Positions 59,592-64,000 of a stretch of DNA of 64,000 bases are shown piece by piece. Position numbers and translations under genes: made by a program. This DNA is from Piscicola geometra (taxonomy: Eukaryota > Annelida > Clitellata > Hirudinida > Piscicolidae), in NCBI GenBank assembly GCA_943735955.1, contig OX030957.1, forward strand, positions 5,056,801 to 5,120,800, read 5' to 3'. How positions within the stretch are numbered: position 1 is the stretch's first letter; the number at the start of each line of letters is the position of its first letter. The notes beneath the pieces are model-generated. The model had not been told where the DNA came from, did no database searches, and was given only the letters and a program-made list of their open reading frames with translations.

Positions 59592-62500
59592 GGATAGATT
59601 GATGAAAGGATGAGTGGATGGATAGATGAGGGATGGATGAACAGGGGATATAAAAATGAATTGGATGGGATCAGATTCTGCCGAATACTTCACAAAGATA
59701 TAAATGGTATTTGCCAGTTCTTACGACTAAATATAAGAAGTTTACTTTAAAAAAGAGTGTAAACACCTTGGGTTTTTGAACGTTAGAAATCAATATATCA
59801 ACTCAAACGCTCATTTGCCATTTAAAACTCCCAGTATAACATTTCAAACTATATTTCACATATCTTTTAAAATACCTTTATATTATTTCAACATCAAAAA
59901 ATGGGTTTTAAAGAATTTGCGATAAATACTCTTAAATAGAAAGTTATCGAAAGTTTTTATCAAAGGGTTATTGTTTAAACTTTATTGGTTTTTTAAATTT
60001 CTTGAACTTCTCTCAACCACCTAAACTTCAACACTTCAACACCAGAGTGATTTTATCTGTCAGGATATCTTTATATACAAAACCATTATATACCCAATGT
60101 GTATGAAGAAGTTTCTAGACTTTTGTATATATTTTGGGTATATTAAAGTAAATACGCACACATACATGAATCTTTAGATATATCTCCACCGAGAAGTATG
60201 AAATAATTTATTCATTTGTATTGAGTATTTGTTGCACTCCAATTTTAAATAGGACCAAACATATACACATGTGAAAACTCTATGAGATATAGTTTATACT
60301 CTATTAAACACACTTTTCGCATCGTTTATTATTGAAAAACTATTTTTTTATTTCCAGTGAAAAAGTATTTTTGAGGTGTTTTGTCGAAGAGTGGGAGGTG
60401 CGAGGGCTAATAGTTTACGATGCATTAGCTTAGCGGGTGTCGTAAATGATGTCCTAGGCCAACCAAAAACCAGTTTAAAAACTTGCGTTTTCATATGCTG
60501 ATTATATCAAAATTTTCGATTAATTTTAATTGTTATTAATTAATTCAACATAATTAATTTAATCCACGTTATATAAAATGTCTTTAAAATGAATAATTGT
60601 TCGATGTTGAATATAACGTGCACAGCATACGGTAGAGTGGAGTACAGTACAGTACAGTAGAGTAGATGACGATGGGGATGAATACAAAATGAGATTGATC
60701 GATGGTTGAAGCTATTTTAAATACTGAATAGTTGATTAATCTAAAAATATATAGTTATACGTCGACTGAGTCAACGTCTTTATTTGGCAACTGAATCTCT
60801 TATTCTTTCTTAGCCCAAATCAGACCAAAATGTAAGAATTCCCAACTAGTAAATACTTAAAAGAGTTATATGCAAAGACAATTAGAACTTTATAAATTTT
60901 AATGAATACATATTATATTAAATATTAAGACTCGAAGGTAACATTTAAAGCTGGGAATTCGTGTGGAAATCTCATCGATCACACGCCAGCCATTCATTTA
61001 ACACTCACTTATTGCTCTCAATAGTTTTATCCTTCGTATGTAGGCCTATTTAAAAAACTTATATTATATTTTATTATATTAAATTATATATTCTTTAAAT
61101 ACTTACTATACTATATTATATCAACCACCACGGATTTTTCAAAATTATCAATTTCAAAAAAATTAATATACATTTAATAGATTTTTATTTGCAGATTGTA
61201 AATCTGTTTTTATTTTTTTAATATTCCAATCGCTTCAAAAGTTATTCAGCTTTTAAACTCGAATAAGTTGAACTTTTAGGGGAATTACGTACAACGCTGT
61301 TTGGCTTGAATAAATATGCGTTTCATGGACCTGACTTTGAGAGTCTAACTTTTTCACTATACTTTTTCAATCTTTCGTATATTGATGAAACTTTTTTTAT
61401 GAATGAAAATTCAAATTAAAAACTTTAATTAAAAGCGTATTTTGACAACTGAAATAAAAAAAGTAACTTTATAGTGCTTTTGGGTCTCATTCATGATGCC
61501 AGCATGATCAATTTGAATGATTCGAATGTTTTTTATTTTATTTAAGATATTAAAAAAACATTTTATGAAAAAAAGACAACAACAAAAATCGTATGAAATC
61601 CTAATCCGAAACACTTTTCGAGTCTAAAGTTTAGAAACATTTAGAGAGTCAAAAGCGTCAGAAAATCATTTCAAAGTTAACTTTCCAATTTTGATTTCCA
61701 ATTTTAATTCTCATATTTTTTAATTCATGTTTTTATATGCTTTATTTGAATGTGAATTAAATTTGTAGACAAAATGGCGTGTAGCGAGCTTTTACGCATG
61801 CACTTTTAGTTATCTAGAAAGAACCTAAAACTCCTAAATGTCAGGCGATACTGGGTATGTATGATGTGGTCTTGAGGGCTCAAAAATAGGTTTAACTCAA
61901 TGATTTTAGTATAATTTTGAAAAAAATGAAATTTATTTTCAAAATATAATTCAATCTTTTAAAATATGTTGCTGATTTTAGAGAGTTTTAATAAAAACCT
62001 TTCACTTCTCTCTAAAAACATTATAATTCATTCCCTGCTAATCAAATTTAATATCTTTTGACATATTTTATAGAACTTTTGAAGAAGTTTTTAAAAATCT
62101 TTAATTTACTTTTATACTCTCTTTTTTGAGAGAGCAACTTGAAAAACTTTAAAATATGCTGGTGCCCAAACTGTGTATAACATATTGTAAAACTAGTTAT
62201 CGCTTTTAAAATTGTTATTTAGTTTTTATATTATTAAAATTATATTCATTGAAAAGAAAATTCATTTTTCAACCTTAAAATTATCAATTGACGTTAGTCA
62301 AAACATTAATAAGTTAAAGTTATTCAGTTTTATACGATGACTATCATTCATAAAAATTCCCCGGTTAAAGCTAATTAGCATAGCGTCGTGGAGGTTGCTA
62401 ACTATATATAACGCATTGGATTCAAATACTAACAAATTCTTTAAGAAATTAAATAAATGAACACGGTGTACTTTTACTTAGTTTGAATCTTTATTAGGAA

Positions 62501-62890
62501 CACTTTTAGTAACAATTATTAAAATCGATTTACGTAAATGAGTCTTAGAAAGAGTTTGTACAATAGAAAGGTCCAACAAAACAGTAATGTCGTGATCAAT
62601 TGTGAAGTTATAATGCTAAAATCAACATTATTAATTAATTAATACTAATAATATTAAAGCCAACAAACAAACAGATTAACAAATATCCGAAGATCCATTT
62701 GAAAAAACAATGAACCGATCAAAGCTACAAATTACGTCATATTCATTATTTTAAATCAATAATTGTCATTGTTTGTATCTACATAATAATTTTTATTATC
62801 AATATTACTATTATTATTATAATTATCAGTAGTATTTTTTAGTTTTTTTAAAATTATCTTTATTATTATTAATATTATTAGCGACGTCAC
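59592..62890. other. No gene recognised
   Basis: AT-rich. If the unidentified minus-strand gene continues leftwards, part of this is intron. No exon with C/G-rich third positions was found. Confidence 0.45.
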
Positions 62891-64000
62891 CGGGAAAGTA
62901 GTGGGAGTTGTTTACAACAGACAACAGTGTGTTTCCCTCCATCCATCCCTCCACCTGCATAAATTAATGATTATGATGATGATGTTGATAATAATAATGA
63001 TGATGATGATGATAATAATAATAATAATTATTATTATTATTATTATATAAATAGTATTTTTATTTGTATAACTTTTTCTAAAAAATAGCGGCACGGATTC
63101 TAGGTATCGCAACAGTCCCAAAACTCAATACCCGGATGCTCCCCGGGTACCCGAAAGCCACCAAAGGCGCATTCTAGGTAAAGTACATTTAGAGAATATT
63201 TCATAGTGAAACTTCAACAAAACATTATTCCTACGCGGGAAACATTTTATTAATTAAAACAATATATATTTGATTTTTTACTTATATTTTCAAAAATATT
63301 ATTTTTATTTACACTATTTAGTATTTTATTCCTTTTACTAAAAAAAGTATTCTTATACCCGGGTCGAATAATTCTCCCGACTAGTTAACCGGGCACCCGG
63401 GGTACCTCACCACCCGATAAAAAAACAATCAAAAAAAAATTCAAAAAAAATTCTCCAAAACTCATTGGATTCTTTCGGCACCCACCTGTCCGCACAGGTC
63501 GAGCGTTATCACCTGGCAAAACAAGCCCCCATCGCAGTGCAGCTTCCAGCGCTGAGAGTGCATTTTTCGGGCGTCGTTCTTCCGAAAATGTACGCTCACC
63601 TGCGAGGGGGTTTAGGTGGTTTTGGTTGCGATAATCACGCTTGACCATTGGTGTGGTTTTGAAGTGGCCGCTTGTATAGTTTGATGGAATTGAACGGTTA
63701 ATAGTTTTGTGTGATTATACAAAACTTATTCACCGATAATTTTTCTTTAAATATTCGTATTTAATCTACCCTTATCACCAATTCCTTAATTCTACACTAA
63801 CTAGCTGATACAATTTTCTTCTCACTATTCATCCATCTACCCATCCATCCACCCACCCATCCATCCATCCATCCATCCATCCATCCATCCATCCATCCAT
63901 CCATCCATCCATCCATCCATCCATGCACCCATGCATCCATCCACAGCAGCGAACACCTCGATGCTGGAGTCAACGTCGATGAAAGCTCTACGCGGCCTCA
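62891..64000 (-). CDS. Unidentified protein, three internal exons (partial, runs off the right edge)
   Basis: Exons on the minus strand: from the window edge 64000..63957 (donor GTGTTC), 63599..63486 (acceptor TCGCAG, donor GTGGGT), 62954..62891 (acceptor ATGCAG, donor GTGACG). The introns between them are phase 0; the last exon ends in phase 1. The translation gives [52 protein letters not shown] and [20 protein letters not shown]. Third positions are strongly C/G-rich in all three exons, unlike their introns, which hold (CCAT)n and (GAT)n repeats. I cannot name the family. The alternating hydrophobic pattern suggests beta strands; no membrane segment is visible. The 5' end is off the right edge and the next exon to the left was not found. 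Confidence 0.6.
62966..63053. repeat. GAT/AAT trinucleotide repeat in an intron
   Basis: ATGATGATG changing to AATAATAAT and then ATTATTATT, which creates a poly-Ile frame on the minus strand. Confidence 0.95.
63826..63944. repeat. (CCAT)n microsatellite in an intron
   Basis: Roughly 25 CCAT units with a few variants at the ends (CCACCCA, CCATGCA). It lies only about 10 bp from the splice donor of the right-edge exon. Confidence 0.95.

Overview
The window is animal nuclear DNA: AT-rich (roughly two-thirds A+T by eye), full of introns, with exons recognisable by C/G-rich third codon positions, and no operons or ribosome binding sites. A striated-muscle type myosin regulatory light chain and a muscleblind gene point to an invertebrate metazoan, probably bilaterian. 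I cannot name the phylum. Most genes were assembled by hand from small exons joined at GT/AG sites with matching phases.

Left part (1-18,700): sparse. It has a decayed LINE reverse transcriptase piece (0.9-1.2 kb), an uninterrupted (GTGA)n tract (3.24-3.79 kb), the first two exons of a SCYL2-like pseudokinase on the minus strand (4.4-6.5 kb), then about 12 kb without a recognised gene but with tRNA-derived SINE pieces.

Central gene cluster (18,700-37,400): myosin regulatory light chain (minus, complete); a 127-residue cysteine-rich protein I cannot assign (minus, four exons); PPP1R8/NIPP1 (plus, nine exons, complete), whose start codon lies 244 bp from the start of the cysteine-rich gene, so the two probably share a bidirectional promoter; and muscleblind (plus, about eight exons over 8.8 kb).

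The stretch 37,400-43,600 has no recognised gene. It holds a (GTA)n tract, a SINE and the 3' end of a CR1-like LINE. HECTD2 (plus, 21 exons, 43,709-52,022) follows with a complete HECT domain. Its introns carry a LINE fragment and a hAT element with perfect 8-bp target duplications. Just downstream is an internally decayed piggyBac element with TTAA duplications.

Right part (54,300-64,000): an LC3/GABARAP-family autophagy gene (minus, first exon not found), a short plus-strand open reading frame with coding-like base composition, a 1.1-kb (GGAT)n/(GATA)n block, and three exons of an unidentified minus-strand gene running off the right edge.

The genes are not a pathway. They serve muscle contraction and RNA splicing (light chain, muscleblind, NIPP1), ubiquitin ligation (HECTD2), autophagy (LC3) and vesicle traffic (SCYL2). 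The least explained items are the cysteine-rich gene paired with NIPP1 and the right-edge gene.
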